A DNA stretch of 64,000 bases, from assembly GCF_005406125.1 (NCBI RefSeq), contig NZ_BIXZ01000002.1, positions 186,001 through 250,000 on the forward strand, given 5' to 3'. The notes under the pieces are model-generated. The model was not told the DNA's origin and searched no databases. It was given only the letters and a program-made list of their open reading frames with translations. The stretch is from Haloarcula mannanilytica. GTDB lineage: Archaea; Halobacteriota; Halobacteria; Halobacteriales; Haloarculaceae. Of this stretch, positions 33,682-42,314 are shown one piece after another. The position numbers were made by a program, and so were the translations under genes. Within the stretch, counting starts at the first letter, position 1; each line of letters starts with the position of its first letter.

Positions 33682-33807
33682 ATGAGCCACCGGGACCTTT
33701 CGACAGCAAACTCACACCTCGAAGAGTGGGCCTCACTCCTCGGTGCTGATATCGACGACGACGGACGCGACAGCGACTTGCTCGACGACCAGGACGACCC
33801 CGCATAA
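33682..33807 (+). CDS. 41-residue acidic protein
   Basis: The product begins MSHRDLSTANSHLEEWASLL and ends in an Asp-rich tail (DLLDDQDDPA). Codons end mainly in G or C as in true haloarchaeal genes, and a strong TATA box sits at the right distance upstream. The first half could form a short amphipathic helix. I do not recognise the family. It stands alone between oapC and the convergent malate dehydrogenase gene. Confidence 0.6.
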   Translation: MSHRDLSTANSHLEEWASLLGADIDDDGRDSDLLDDQDDPA

Positions 33808-33925
33808 CGGTCAGGTTCGTCAGGGCGCGCCAATCGCAGTCATCGCTCTGTCTTTCACACCAGTAGCGACAGAGACGGTAAAATAGCGGGACGAACGCTG
33901 TCCCGAAACCCGACGGTCGCGACCG

Positions 33926-34840
33926 TTACGAGATCTTGTCGTACTGGTCCGAAAGCTTCTCTGCGGCCTCGGCCATCAGGTCCTGCTCGTAGTCGTCGAG
34001 GTCCCACTCGACGATCTCCTCGACGCCGTTGCTTCCGAGGCGGACCGGGACGCCGAAGGCGGTGTCCTCGTGGCCGAACTCGCCTTCGAGCTTAACCGAG
34101 GCCGGCAGCACCTCGCCCGTGTCGCGGATGATGGCTTCGACCATGTGTGCGACGCCGCGGGCCGGCCCCCACTCGGTCGCGCCCTTGCGCTCGATGACAT
34201 CCATCGCCGATTCCTGCAGGTCACCCAGCAACTGCTCTTTCTCGTCGTCGCTGAACTCGGGGTCGGTGCCGTCGACGCGGACCTTCGAGAACACGGGGAC
34301 CTGCGCGTCGCCGTGTTCCCCGAGAATCGTTCCTTCGACGTTCTGGACCGGCGCGTCGAACTCCTCGCTCAGCACGTAGCGGAACCGCGCGGAGTCCAGG
34401 CGGCCGCCAAAGCCGATGACCTGCTCGCGCGAGCGGTCGCCGGCCTCGTAGAGGTGGCGGTTGAGCAGGTCGACGGGGTTCGAGGTCGTCAGCGAGATGT
34501 AATCGTCGTTGTGCTCGTCCAGCGAGGACTGGATGTCCTCCATGATCGGCGCGTTGTCGCCGGCGAGGTCGATACGGGTCTGGCCGGGCTGGCGTGGAAT
34601 CCCGGCTGTGATGACCACCACGTCCGAGCCGGCGGTGTCCTCGTAGTCGCCCTGGCGGACGCGCGTGTTCGAATCGTAGGCGATGCCGTGGTTCGTGTCG
34701 GCGGCCTGCCCGACCGTGTCGTCTTCCTTGTCCGGGATATCGACGAAGACGACTTCGTCAGCGATGTCCCGAAGCGCGATGTTGTACCCTGCGGCTGCGC
34801 CGACCGTTCCGGCTGCGCCGACTACGCTTACCTTTGTCAT
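33926..34840 (-). CDS. mdh: Malate dehydrogenase (LDH-like tetrameric type)
   Basis: 304 residues. The Rossmann motif is [18 protein letters not shown] (5-22), the substrate loop RQPGQTR holds Arg83 and Arg89, and the catalytic His176 is in GEHGDAQ. From memory the sequence is nearly identical to the well-studied halophilic malate dehydrogenase of Haloarcula marismortui, which is the main evidence for the genus. It interconverts malate and oxaloacetate with NAD in the citric acid cycle. Acidic surface residues are abundant, as expected for a high-salt cytoplasm. Confidence 0.96.
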   Translation of the reverse strand: MTKVSVVGAAGTVGAAAGYNIALRDIADEVVFVDIPDKEDDTVGQAADTNHGIAYDSNTRVRQGDYEDTAGSDVVVITAGIPRQPGQTRIDLAGDNAPIMEDIQSSLDEHNDDYISLTTSNPVDLLNRHLYEAGDRSREQVIGFGGRLDSARFRYVLSEEFDAPVQNVEGTILGEHGDAQVPVFSKVRVDGTDPEFSDDEKEQLLGDLQESAMDVIERKGATEWGPARGVAHMVEAIIRDTGEVLPASVKLEGEFGHEDTAFGVPVRLGSNGVEEIVEWDLDDYEQDLMAEAAEKLSDQYDKIS

Positions 34841-34967
34841 ACCATTCGCAAACGCTCGGGCGCGAACGTTAAACGTGTCGAAACCCCGATTTCGTCGGTC
34901 GTCGTTCAGCCAGTATCGGCATCTCGCACCCGTAAACTGTTTTCAGCCCCGCGGCGTTGTGACACGT

Positions 34968-35783
34968 ATGAGCGACTTCGACAAGGAAGCCGAACGCGAG
35001 AAACTCCGCGAGAAATTCGAACAAGAGGAGGACAATCGGGCGGCGACCGAGCAGATGAGCGAACTCCTGTTGAAGGGCGCGACGATGACAAACGCCCACT
35101 GCAGCGAGTGTGGCGATCCCATCTTCCGCTACGACGGCCAGGAGTTCTGCCCCACCTGTCAGAAACCGGTCGCCCGTGACGCCCAGAAAAACGGCGCAGA
35201 TTCGGCGGACACCGACGAGCAGGCCGACGACAGCGACCAGATCGAAGTCGCCGACCCAAGCAACGAGGCCCGCGTGCAGTTCGGCGCGGCGGACGAGGAG
35301 ACGGGCGAAAATGCACCTGACGCGACGGATGAACCCGAACAGCAGGAGGCCGTGAACGCCCAATCTGACCCAGCGTCACAGTCACCACCTGAAACCGGGG
35401 CCAACGCCACGCCGTCGACGAACGACCCGGCCGCTCCACCCGAAGCGGGGGGCAATCAGCCAACCCAGCAGTCAGACCACCCGGAACCAGGGCCACAGAC
35501 CGCTCGAACAGACGACTCACCGGAGACTGGCAGACAGCCTGCGAACGAGGCGCAGTTTGAGACACCGACACAGGTCCCCCCCGTTTCGGCTCGACAGACT
35601 GCCGCGTCCGGGAGCGGGTCTGACGACGTTGCGGCGGATCTCGACGCCGCAACGGGGCTACTGGCCCAAACCGTCCACCGCTTCGCCGAGCGCGCCGCAG
35701 CAACCGACAACCCACGCGAGGCTCGCGAACATCTCCAGGCGGCCCGAGAAGCGGCGGACGCGCTCGAAGCGGCGCGGTTCTGA
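34968..35783 (+). CDS. Zinc-ribbon protein of the Sjogren/scleroderma autoantigen 1 family
   Basis: 271 residues from ATG 34968. A helical N-terminus (KEAEREKLREKFEQEEDN) leads to the family signature SELLLKGATMTNAHCSECGD and FCPTCQKPV (about 30-66), a zinc ribbon. Residues 70-220 are an acidic, Pro/Ser/Thr-rich linker, and the last 45 form a helix pair (AATGLLAQTVHRFAERAAAT, AREHLQAAREAADALEAARF). The family is linked to centromere or chromosome biology in eukaryotes; its archaeal role is unknown. The gene faces hef, with only four bases between the stop codons. Confidence 0.85.
   Translation: MSDFDKEAEREKLREKFEQEEDNRAATEQMSELLLKGATMTNAHCSECGDPIFRYDGQEFCPTCQKPVARDAQKNGADSADTDEQADDSDQIEVADPSNEARVQFGAADEETGENAPDATDEPEQQEAVNAQSDPASQSPPETGANATPSTNDPAAPPEAGGNQPTQQSDHPEPGPQTARTDDSPETGRQPANEAQFETPTQVPPVSARQTAASGSGSDDVAADLDAATGLLAQTVHRFAERAAATDNPREAREHLQAAREAADALEAARF
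35573..35595 (-). repeat. ORB-like motif in the linker of the zinc-ribbon gene
   Basis: The minus strand reads GTCGAGCCGAAACGGGGGGG then ACC, sharing GAAACGGGGGGG with the minus-strand motif inside the polymerase small-subunit gene. It encodes part of the disordered linker. Function is not shown. Confidence 0.35.
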
Positions 35784-35787
35784 ACGG

Positions 35788-38316
35788 CTACGGCTCGTAG
35801 TCGCTGGCGATGACTTCCCGGATCCGGTCGGCGGTCACGTCGCCGATGCCGGACACCTCAAGCAGGTCTTCCTTCTCGGCGGTCATCACCGCCTCGACGC
35901 TGCCGAAGGCCTCTAGCAGCGTGCGCGCGGTCACCGGGCCGACTTCGGCGATGGCGGCAACGACGTACTCCTGTTGTTCCGGCAGGGTCTTGGACTGTTT
36001 CTCGCCGTGGACGCTCACCTCGCGGTCGGCCACCTCCTGTTCCCGCTCGGCGATGACTTCCAGCAGGTCGGCGGTCTCGTCCTCGTCGCTGGTCCGCAGC
36101 ACGCTCGCGCCGAAATCGACCGCCAGCGACGCGAGCGCGCCCTGAATCGCCTTGTGGTGGACGTTGCGCGCACCGAAGAGGTCCTCGCCCTCGATGACGA
36201 CGACGGGACGGGCGTAGTTGCGCGTGGCGTCCCCGACCTGCTCGAACATCGACCGGTCGCCCCCGGTCAGCGTGTCCATGAAGTCAGCGACGGTCTTGCG
36301 CTCGACGACGACGCGATCCGAGAGGACGTAGTCCCCGACGGCCAGCGTTTCGAGTCGGGTCTCGATGCCGTCCCGTGTCGAGAGATCCCGGGCGATGTTC
36401 GAGTCGAGTTCCCGCTGGTCGGCGACGATTTCGACGGGGTCGTCCTCGTCGTCGCGTCCGGCGGTGGCGACCGTCGCATCGTCCGGCGTTTCGCTACTAC
36501 CTTCCTCTCCTGCTCTCTCGTCGCTATCGGCCGCTTCCGACGGGTCGTCTGCGAAGGCGTCCAGCCCGGCCTGGCCGTCGCCGTCGTCGTTCTCATCTGC
36601 TGACTTGTTAGCTGCGCTACCCCTTGCGTTTCCAGTGGAATCAGACTGCTGTCTGGCGGTTTCCGAGTCGCTAGTTCCACTCGAAGCCGTCCCCTCGATG
36701 TCGGACGCGTCGCCGTCCTCGCTCTCTTCCTCATACTCATTGAGCCCGGTCTGGTCGAGGCGGGCCTCCAGTTCGCCGGCGACGCTTTTGAGTTCGTTCA
36801 GCTCGCGTTTCATCCGCTTCTGGTCGTTGCGGGCTTTCCAGAAATACGCCTCGTCGCGGGTGTCCTCGGCCAGCAGGACGACGACGCGGCCCTCGGCCTG
36901 TCGGCCGGTCCGGCCCTTGCGCTGGATGGCTCGAATCGCGGTCGGGACCGGCTCGTAGAACAGCACCAGGTCGACCTCCGGCACGTCCAGGCCCTCCTCG
37001 GCGACGGAGGTGGAGACGAGCACCTCGAACTCGCCGTTGCGGAACCGGTCCAGCGTCTCCTGTTGCTGGCTCTGTGTCATCCCCTCGCTCCCGTCGGTGT
37101 CGCTCTGGCCGACGAACTTCTCGGTCTCGAAGTGGTCCGAGAGGAAGTCGACGAGCGTCTCGGCGGTGTCCCGTGACTCCGTGAAGACGATGACGCGCTC
37201 GCCGTTCTCGATGCCCAGCGTCTCGGCGAGCAACATCCGGGTCTGGCGGAACTTCGGATGCAGGTCATCATAGCTGTCGGCCTTCCGCATCGCCTCCCGT
37301 ACTTTCGGCTCGCTGACGAGGCGCTGGTCGGCCTTCGACGCACCCGAGGAGCGGGCGGCCTCCTTCAGCCGCTCGAAGTACCGCCGCAGGGACTCGACGC
37401 TCTGGGTCTCGACGTACGTGACGGCGGTCCGGAGCTTGCGAATCTCCGCGAGGAGACTCATCCCCTGGTAGCCCTCGCTCTGGTCGTTGTTCATCAGGTC
37501 CCGCAACTGGCCCTGAATCTGCTGAATCTCCCGTTCGGAGATATCCGCCGAGGACTTGTTGGTGACGCCCAGTTCCTTCAACTGCGAGAGACGGTCTTTG
37601 ATGACCTCGTTGATGGCGTCGCGGATTTCGACGACGACTTCAGGTAACTCGATGCGGTTCCAGTCGACACTGGTGTCGTGGGTGAACTCGGCCACGTCGG
37701 CGTCATCCTCGGTCATCACGGCAACCTCGCTCAGCCCGAGGTTCTCACACACTTCGAGTATCGCCTCCTCGTCGTCGCCGGGGGAGGCGCTCATCCCCGT
37801 CACAAGCGGGTTTTCGGCGTCGGCGTGGTAGCGGTCGGCGATGTAGTTGTAGGCGTAATCGCCGGTCGCCCGGTGGCACTCGTCGAAGGTGCAGTGGGTC
37901 ACGTCGGCAAGGGAGATGCGGTTGCCGACGAGGTCGTTCTCGACGACCTGTGGCGTCGCGATGACGATTCGGGCGTCCTCCCACAGCGCGGCGCGGTCGT
38001 CGGGCCGGACTTCGCCGGTGAACACGACGACATCATCGTCGTCGATTTCCAGCGCTTCGCGGTAGAACTCGGCGTGTTGCTGGACTAGCGGCTTCGTCGG
38101 GGCCAGCATCAGCGCTTTCCCGCCGACGGCGTTCAGCCGCTCGGCAGTCACCAGCAGCGAGACGGTCGTCTTGCCAAGGCCGGTCGGGAGACAGACGAGC
38201 GTGTGGCCGGCGCTCGCTGTCGCCGCCAGTTCGGTCTGATACCGACGGTTCTCCAGAAACTCCGGCGTCACCAGCGGGCGCTCGACGTACTCGCCACCGG
38301 CGTCGGTGGTCGCCAT
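35788..38316 (-). CDS. hef: Hef-type DNA helicase/nuclease
   Basis: 842 residues. The superfamily 2 helicase half has Walker A LPTGLGKT (43-50), a DECH box (145-148) and motif VI QRKGRTGRQAEG. An acidic linker (about 530-630) joins it to an XPF/ERCC4 nuclease with ERKTVAD (672-678, the ERKxxxD active site) and a C-terminal helix-hairpin-helix pair (VGPVTARTLLEAFG, VSGIGDVTADRIRE). Hef processes stalled or branched replication forks; in Haloferax it becomes essential when Holliday-junction resolution by Hjc is lost. The linker DNA holds a strong ORB-like motif at 36617-36642. Confidence 0.95.
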   Translation of the reverse strand: MATTDAGGEYVERPLVTPEFLENRRYQTELAATASAGHTLVCLPTGLGKTTVSLLVTAERLNAVGGKALMLAPTKPLVQQHAEFYREALEIDDDDVVVFTGEVRPDDRAALWEDARIVIATPQVVENDLVGNRISLADVTHCTFDECHRATGDYAYNYIADRYHADAENPLVTGMSASPGDDEEAILEVCENLGLSEVAVMTEDDADVAEFTHDTSVDWNRIELPEVVVEIRDAINEVIKDRLSQLKELGVTNKSSADISEREIQQIQGQLRDLMNNDQSEGYQGMSLLAEIRKLRTAVTYVETQSVESLRRYFERLKEAARSSGASKADQRLVSEPKVREAMRKADSYDDLHPKFRQTRMLLAETLGIENGERVIVFTESRDTAETLVDFLSDHFETEKFVGQSDTDGSEGMTQSQQQETLDRFRNGEFEVLVSTSVAEEGLDVPEVDLVLFYEPVPTAIRAIQRKGRTGRQAEGRVVVLLAEDTRDEAYFWKARNDQKRMKRELNELKSVAGELEARLDQTGLNEYEEESEDGDASDIEGTASSGTSDSETARQQSDSTGNARGSAANKSADENDDGDGQAGLDAFADDPSEAADSDERAGEEGSSETPDDATVATAGRDDEDDPVEIVADQRELDSNIARDLSTRDGIETRLETLAVGDYVLSDRVVVERKTVADFMDTLTGGDRSMFEQVGDATRNYARPVVVIEGEDLFGARNVHHKAIQGALASLAVDFGASVLRTSDEDETADLLEVIAEREQEVADREVSVHGEKQSKTLPEQQEYVVAAIAEVGPVTARTLLEAFGSVEAVMTAEKEDLLEVSGIGDVTADRIREVIASDYEP
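36617..36642 (-). repeat. ORB-like motif in the hef linker
   Basis: The minus strand reads GATTCCACTGGAAACGCAAG then GGGTAG, differing from the right-hand origin box by one inserted base and a few substitutions. It lies in the segment that encodes the disordered linker between the helicase and nuclease domains. Confidence 0.45.
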
Positions 38317-38382
38317 TACTCACGCGTTCGGCCCCGCGGTGGTTAAGGGTTCAGATACCGCGGTGAAAGTGAATGAGCGGCT

Positions 38383-38982
38383 TCAGAGGCCGAGCCCTGG
38401 CAGATACTGGACGCCGACCCACATCGCCAGCGCGCCCAGCACCGGAATCGAGAAGTTGTCGTCGATGACGTAGCCGGCGATACGCGGCTTGACGCCGTCG
38501 GCGAACGTTGCTGCCGCGCCGCCGAGGACTGCCGCAGCGGTTGAGACGAACGGCGACGCGAGCAGCGTGCAGACGCCGAACATCACCAGCAGCACCCAGG
38601 CCTGTTTGACGTTGCTGGCGTCGCTGGAACCCAGCAGGCCGCTGATCGGGTCGCCGATAGCGAGCATCAGCATCGCCGGGACGGCGATGTCGGTGGTCAC
38701 GCCCGGTAGTCCCACGGCGAAGGCGACGATGGCCATCCCGACGATGTACAGCGCGTAGCCGGCGGGGTTGTCCTGCTCATATTCGCGAGTGAGCCGGTCG
38801 TACACCACCCAGTCCAGCCCGGTCGTCAGCCGCACGGCTTCGAGAACGACGACGACGACCAGCGCCACAGCTAGGAACCCCTGGACGACGCGCCACGTAA
38901 TCAGATCCGGCCGGAGCAGATGCGCAACCGGCACCGTCGCGCCGGTGACGTGGACGAGTCGACGGGATACCTCGTCGGCCAT
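38383..38982 (-). CDS. Dolichol kinase-like (SEC59/DGK1-type) membrane protein
   Basis: 199 residues. The N-terminus SRRLVHVTGATVPVAHLLRP and the motif LMLAIGDPISGLLGSSDASN, followed by a Lys, are typical of the CTP-dependent dolichol/phytol/diacylglycerol kinase family. About six membrane segments are visible. It may phosphorylate an isoprenoid alcohol, such as dolichol for protein glycosylation, in the cell membrane. It is the third gene of an operon with the CBS protein and glycyl-tRNA synthetase; its ATG abuts the glyS stop codon. Confidence 0.7.
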   Translation of the reverse strand: MADEVSRRLVHVTGATVPVAHLLRPDLITWRVVQGFLAVALVVVVVLEAVRLTTGLDWVVYDRLTREYEQDNPAGYALYIVGMAIVAFAVGLPGVTTDIAVPAMLMLAIGDPISGLLGSSDASNVKQAWVLLVMFGVCTLLASPFVSTAAAVLGGAAATFADGVKPRIAGYVIDDNFSIPVLGALAMWVGVQYLPGLGL

Positions 38983-40770
38983 CTACAGGTCGTCGAAGGT
39001 GAGGTCGCCGGTTGCGAGCTGTTCGAGCCGGTCGGCGAGGCCGTCGATGGAGAGGCGCTTCTGCTCGGTTGTGTCCCGCTCACGTACTGTGACTGTTCCC
39101 GCTCGCGGCTCATCGCCGCTCGCGCTGTCCGAGGCGCGTTGCGCCTCGCTGTCTTCGAGACTTTCGTAGTCCACAGTGACGCAGTAGGGCGTCCCGACCT
39201 CGTCCTGCCGGCGGTAGCGCCGGCCGATGGCTCCGGAGTCGTCGTAGGTGACCGAAAGCCCTGCGGCCCGGAGGTCCTCGGCGATGTCAGTCGCGAGGTC
39301 GGCCATCCCGTCCTTATCCATCAGCGGGAAGACGCCGACCGTCGTCGGAGCCTGCTCCGGCGGAAGGTCGAGGTAGGTCCGTTCCTCGCCGTCGACCTCG
39401 TCGGTCTCGTAGGCGTGTGCGAGGACGGTGTAGATGATCCGTCCCACGCCGAAGGAGGGTTCGATGACGTGTGGCCGGATGTGTTCGCCGTTTTCGGTGA
39501 CCTCGTCGACGCTGAAGTTCGTCTCCTCGACAGGGACGGTGTGGGACTCGCCGTCAATCTCGACGGTGACCTCATCGCCGTCGAAGGCATCGGGGTCGCG
39601 CTCGGCCAGCGCTTCGAGCGCGTCGGCGACTGCGCCGGCATCGCTGCCGAACTCTGGCCCGAGGTAGCTCATGTCGGGGTCGACAGTCGCCCGTTCGACG
39701 GTGATCGGATCGTCGTACTGCTTGAACACCGTGTAGTCCTCGCCGGAGTGTTCGGCGTGTTTCGAGAGGTCGTAGTCGCCCCGGTAGGCAAAGCCGGTAA
39801 TCTCGATCCAGTCGCCGTCGACCTCGCTCTCGGCGTCCCAGCAATCGGAGGCGTAGTGGGCGCGCTCACCCGCGAGATGCTGCCGATAGCGGAAGCGGTC
39901 CATATCCACGCCGATGCGCTCGTACCACTCCTTCGAGACGCCGAGGTAGTAAGCGACCCACTCGCTCTCGACGACGCCCTCGTCGACGGCCGCACGAACC
40001 GTGAGTTCGCGTTCGCCGCCGTCTTCGGACTCCTGTGCCGCGGCGGAGTACAGCGGCAGCGTCACGTCTTCGACCTCGTCCAGCGGCGGTTCGTCTTCCT
40101 CGGGGTCGATGAAGTGTTCGAGTTCGGCCTGGGTGAACTCCCGGACGCGGACCAGCGACTTCCGCGGGGAGATCTCGTTCCGGTAGGCCTTGCCGATCTG
40201 GGCGACGCCAAAGGGGAGCTGATTGCGGGCGTACTCCGAGAGTTGCGGGAACTCCACGAAGATGCCCTGTGCGGTCTCCGGGCGGAGATAGCCCGGCGAC
40301 GACGACCCCGGCCCGATGTTCGTCTCGAACATCAGGTTGAAGTTGTCGACCGGCTGGTCGGCCAGGGACGTGTGACAGGAGGGACACTCGATGCCGTGTT
40401 CGGCGATGAGGTCCATCACCGCCTCGTTGGGGAGTGATTCAGCCTCCTCGATGTCCGTGTTGTCCTCGACGAGATGGTCGGCGCGGTGAGTCGCACCGCA
40501 CTCGCCGCATTCGACGATCATGTCGTCGAAGCCGTCGAGATGGCCCGAGGCCTCGAAGACGGGCTCGGGCATCACGTCGGGGGCGGAGATTTCCTGGTGA
40601 CCTTCCTTGACGACGTAGCGGTCCCGCCAGGCGTCCTCGATGTTCGATTTCAGCGCAGCGCCTTGTGGGCCGTAGGTCCAGAAGCCCGCCGCGCCGCCAT
40701 AGGCGCTCGAAGAGGGGAAATAGAAGCCGCGACGCTTCGCCAGCTCGGTGAGACGCTCGCCTTCGCTCAT
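38983..40770 (-). CDS. glyS: Glycyl-tRNA synthetase
   Basis: 595 residues, class II type of archaea and eukaryotes. It begins ERLTELAKRRGFYFPSSSAY and has class II motifs (SSPGYLRPETAQGIFVEFPQ, IGKAYRNEISPR, PHVIEPSFGVGRIIYTVLAH), a zinc-like Cys set (ECGECG, IECPSC) and a C-terminal anticodon-binding domain. Between LED and GTVTVRERD there is an extra run of about 17 residues (541-557) encoded by two palindromes. Its start overlaps the CBS gene stop as ATGA. It charges tRNA-Gly in the cytoplasm. Confidence 0.95.
   Translation of the reverse strand: MSEGERLTELAKRRGFYFPSSSAYGGAAGFWTYGPQGAALKSNIEDAWRDRYVVKEGHQEISAPDVMPEPVFEASGHLDGFDDMIVECGECGATHRADHLVEDNTDIEEAESLPNEAVMDLIAEHGIECPSCHTSLADQPVDNFNLMFETNIGPGSSSPGYLRPETAQGIFVEFPQLSEYARNQLPFGVAQIGKAYRNEISPRKSLVRVREFTQAELEHFIDPEEDEPPLDEVEDVTLPLYSAAAQESEDGGERELTVRAAVDEGVVESEWVAYYLGVSKEWYERIGVDMDRFRYRQHLAGERAHYASDCWDAESEVDGDWIEITGFAYRGDYDLSKHAEHSGEDYTVFKQYDDPITVERATVDPDMSYLGPEFGSDAGAVADALEALAERDPDAFDGDEVTVEIDGESHTVPVEETNFSVDEVTENGEHIRPHVIEPSFGVGRIIYTVLAHAYETDEVDGEERTYLDLPPEQAPTTVGVFPLMDKDGMADLATDIAEDLRAAGLSVTYDDSGAIGRRYRRQDEVGTPYCVTVDYESLEDSEAQRASDSASGDEPRAGTVTVRERDTTEQKRLSIDGLADRLEQLATGDLTFDDL
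39100..39150. repeat. In-frame palindromic insertion within glyS
   Basis: This 51-base stretch contains two perfect inverted repeats, GCGGC-tcatc-GCCGC (39105-39119) and GAGGCGC-gtt-GCGCCTC (39131-39147). It encodes the low-complexity residues SEAQRASDSASGDEPRA, in a place where I recall relatives going directly from the acidic LED to TVTVRERD. The insertion is a multiple of three and does not break the frame. Confidence 0.55.
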
Positions 40771-41612
40771 AGGCCTCGCAGCAGGTCGATGTCCCGCACG
40801 ATACCGGTGAGTTCGTCACCCGACAGCAGCGGGATCTGTTCGATGTCGTGTTCGATCATCAGCTGGGCCGCCTCCTCGGCGGTGCGGCGCTTGTTCACCG
40901 TCACGACATCGGCGGTCATGAACTCGCGGACGGGTTCGACCGGGAGTTCGACGTTGCGGGTAGGCATGTACCGCCCGCCGACGGCTTTGATCCCCTCCCA
41001 GGCCCAGTCGTCGTCCTGGTTGGCGATGGAGTCGCCGGTGTCGTCCTCGCCCTCGACGACGCGAGCGACGGCAATGATGTCGACTTCGGTGAGCATCCCC
41101 GACATGTCGCCGTCGTCGCCCAGTACCACCCCGTAGGGGACGTTCGCGTGGGAGAGTTCCCGCTCGGCGACAGTCAGCGGGGAGCCCTCGTACACGCAGT
41201 TGATGTCTCGGTTGGCGAGGTCACCGACAACCGTGTCGCCTCCGACATCGCCGTTGGCGATGGACCGAATCACGTCAGTGACTGTGATGATCCCTTCCAG
41301 ACGGCCGTCGACGATAGGGAGGCGGCGCTCGCCGTCCTCGACCATTACCTGTGCGGCGGCTTCGATAGACGTGTCCCCGCTAATCGTCGGGACTTCCTCG
41401 ACAAGTAGAGCTAGCTGGTCTTCGTCGGGACTCTCGATGAGTGCATCGCGCGAAATAATCCCTCTGAACTCCTCACCGTCGTCGGTCTCTTTGATGACTG
41501 GGACCGACGAGAAGGCCTGCTCTTGGAGGTACTCCAGTGCGTCGTCACGGGTACCGGGAATGGTGACCGTGACGACCTCCGAGCGTGGCGTCATAGCGTC
41601 TGCGACGTTCAT
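40767..41612 (-). CDS. Protein with four CBS domains
   Basis: 281 residues from the ATG at 41610-41612, about 30-40 bases after a minus-strand TTAAGG box. Four CBS units follow one another: VADAMTPRSEVVTVTIPGTR to FRGIISRDAL, VPTISGDTSIEAAAQVMV to LEGIITVTDVIRSI, a degenerate third (NRDINCVYEGSPLTVAEREL), and FMTADVVTVNKRRTAEEAAQ to LTGIVRDIDLL. CBS pairs bind adenine nucleotides and often sense energy state. It leads the operon with glyS and the kinase-like gene, which suggests a regulatory link to translation, but no catalytic domain is present. Confidence 0.85.
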   Translation of the reverse strand: MNVADAMTPRSEVVTVTIPGTRDDALEYLQEQAFSSVPVIKETDDGEEFRGIISRDALIESPDEDQLALLVEEVPTISGDTSIEAAAQVMVEDGERRLPIVDGRLEGIITVTDVIRSIANGDVGGDTVVGDLANRDINCVYEGSPLTVAERELSHANVPYGVVLGDDGDMSGMLTEVDIIAVARVVEGEDDTGDSIANQDDDWAWEGIKAVGGRYMPTRNVELPVEPVREFMTADVVTVNKRRTAEEAAQLMIEHDIEQIPLLSGDELTGIVRDIDLLRGL

Positions 41613-41997
41613 ACTGCCAGAACTTCCTCCCCGCATCTACTAAGTCCTTAACATCCGTCCGTTTTCCGGACCCGACTGATCCGCCGCGGCCTGCTCCACC
41701 CCTCGATGAGCGAGCGATTGCCGACCAGTGTCATTGGTCGTACTGACGGTTCCCGAACCTGGTGGGCCGAACAACTTCGTCTTCTGGTATATTTGATATC
41801 CGTATCTTCGCATGATCAGAATCGGCTCCTCACCTACTGAACGTTGAATTATAAGGATTTAACTATGTTAGCCCATGAACCGGACCATGCCTATATTGAC
41901 AGGATTCGTACTATTGTCAGACTCCTGCCGAAGGCGTGAACCTCTCCCCTCTACGGGTTTCGCTAAATTTTTATAGGGTTGTTACATATTATCATGC
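41613..41997. other. Intergenic region, promoters only
   Basis: In 385 bases I see no coding sequence. The left end holds the minus-strand promoter of the CBS-glyS operon (a TTAAGG box around 41645-41655). The right end holds a plus-strand TATA box TTTTTATAG at 41968-41976 for the small gene at 41998. The middle is moderately AT-rich without clear inverted repeats. Confidence 0.5.
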
Positions 41998-42165
41998 ATG
42001 GAGTCGGATACTGTCGCTCCGATTGAGATGGCCGCGGACGGAGAAATCATGGCGTCCGTCGAAGAGGGTCCAACGGACCAGCTCATCGTCGCCGATGTGA
42101 CCCGAGACGACGCCTATCTCACAACCCCGCTCGCGGACGCTGCTTCGCTGCCGGCCTGGCGATAG
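41998..42165 (+). CDS. 55-residue acidic protein
   Basis: The product begins MESDTVAPIEMAADGEIMAS and ends LADAASLPAWR. It has strand-like stretches (IVADVTRDDAYLTTPL) suggesting a small folded domain, and codon use like true haloarchaeal genes. A strong TATA box (41968-41976) lies about 25 bases before its ATG, giving a leaderless message. The family is not one I can name, though the compact conserved look suggests it is widespread in haloarchaea. It lies upstream of serA on the same strand, 149 bases away. Confidence 0.65.
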   Translation: MESDTVAPIEMAADGEIMASVEEGPTDQLIVADVTRDDAYLTTPLADAASLPAWR

Positions 42166-42314
42166 GTCGCCACCGGCTGCTGACTGCAGATCCTTCTTCC
42201 CAACGAGTCATCCGGTAGACCACTCTTTCGGCAGCGCGTCGCTCCCGGCCACCGCGTGCGCTCGCCCGGGCGGAGAAAACAAGCGTTATGCCGCCCCGGT
42301 AAGTTCGACTCGAT

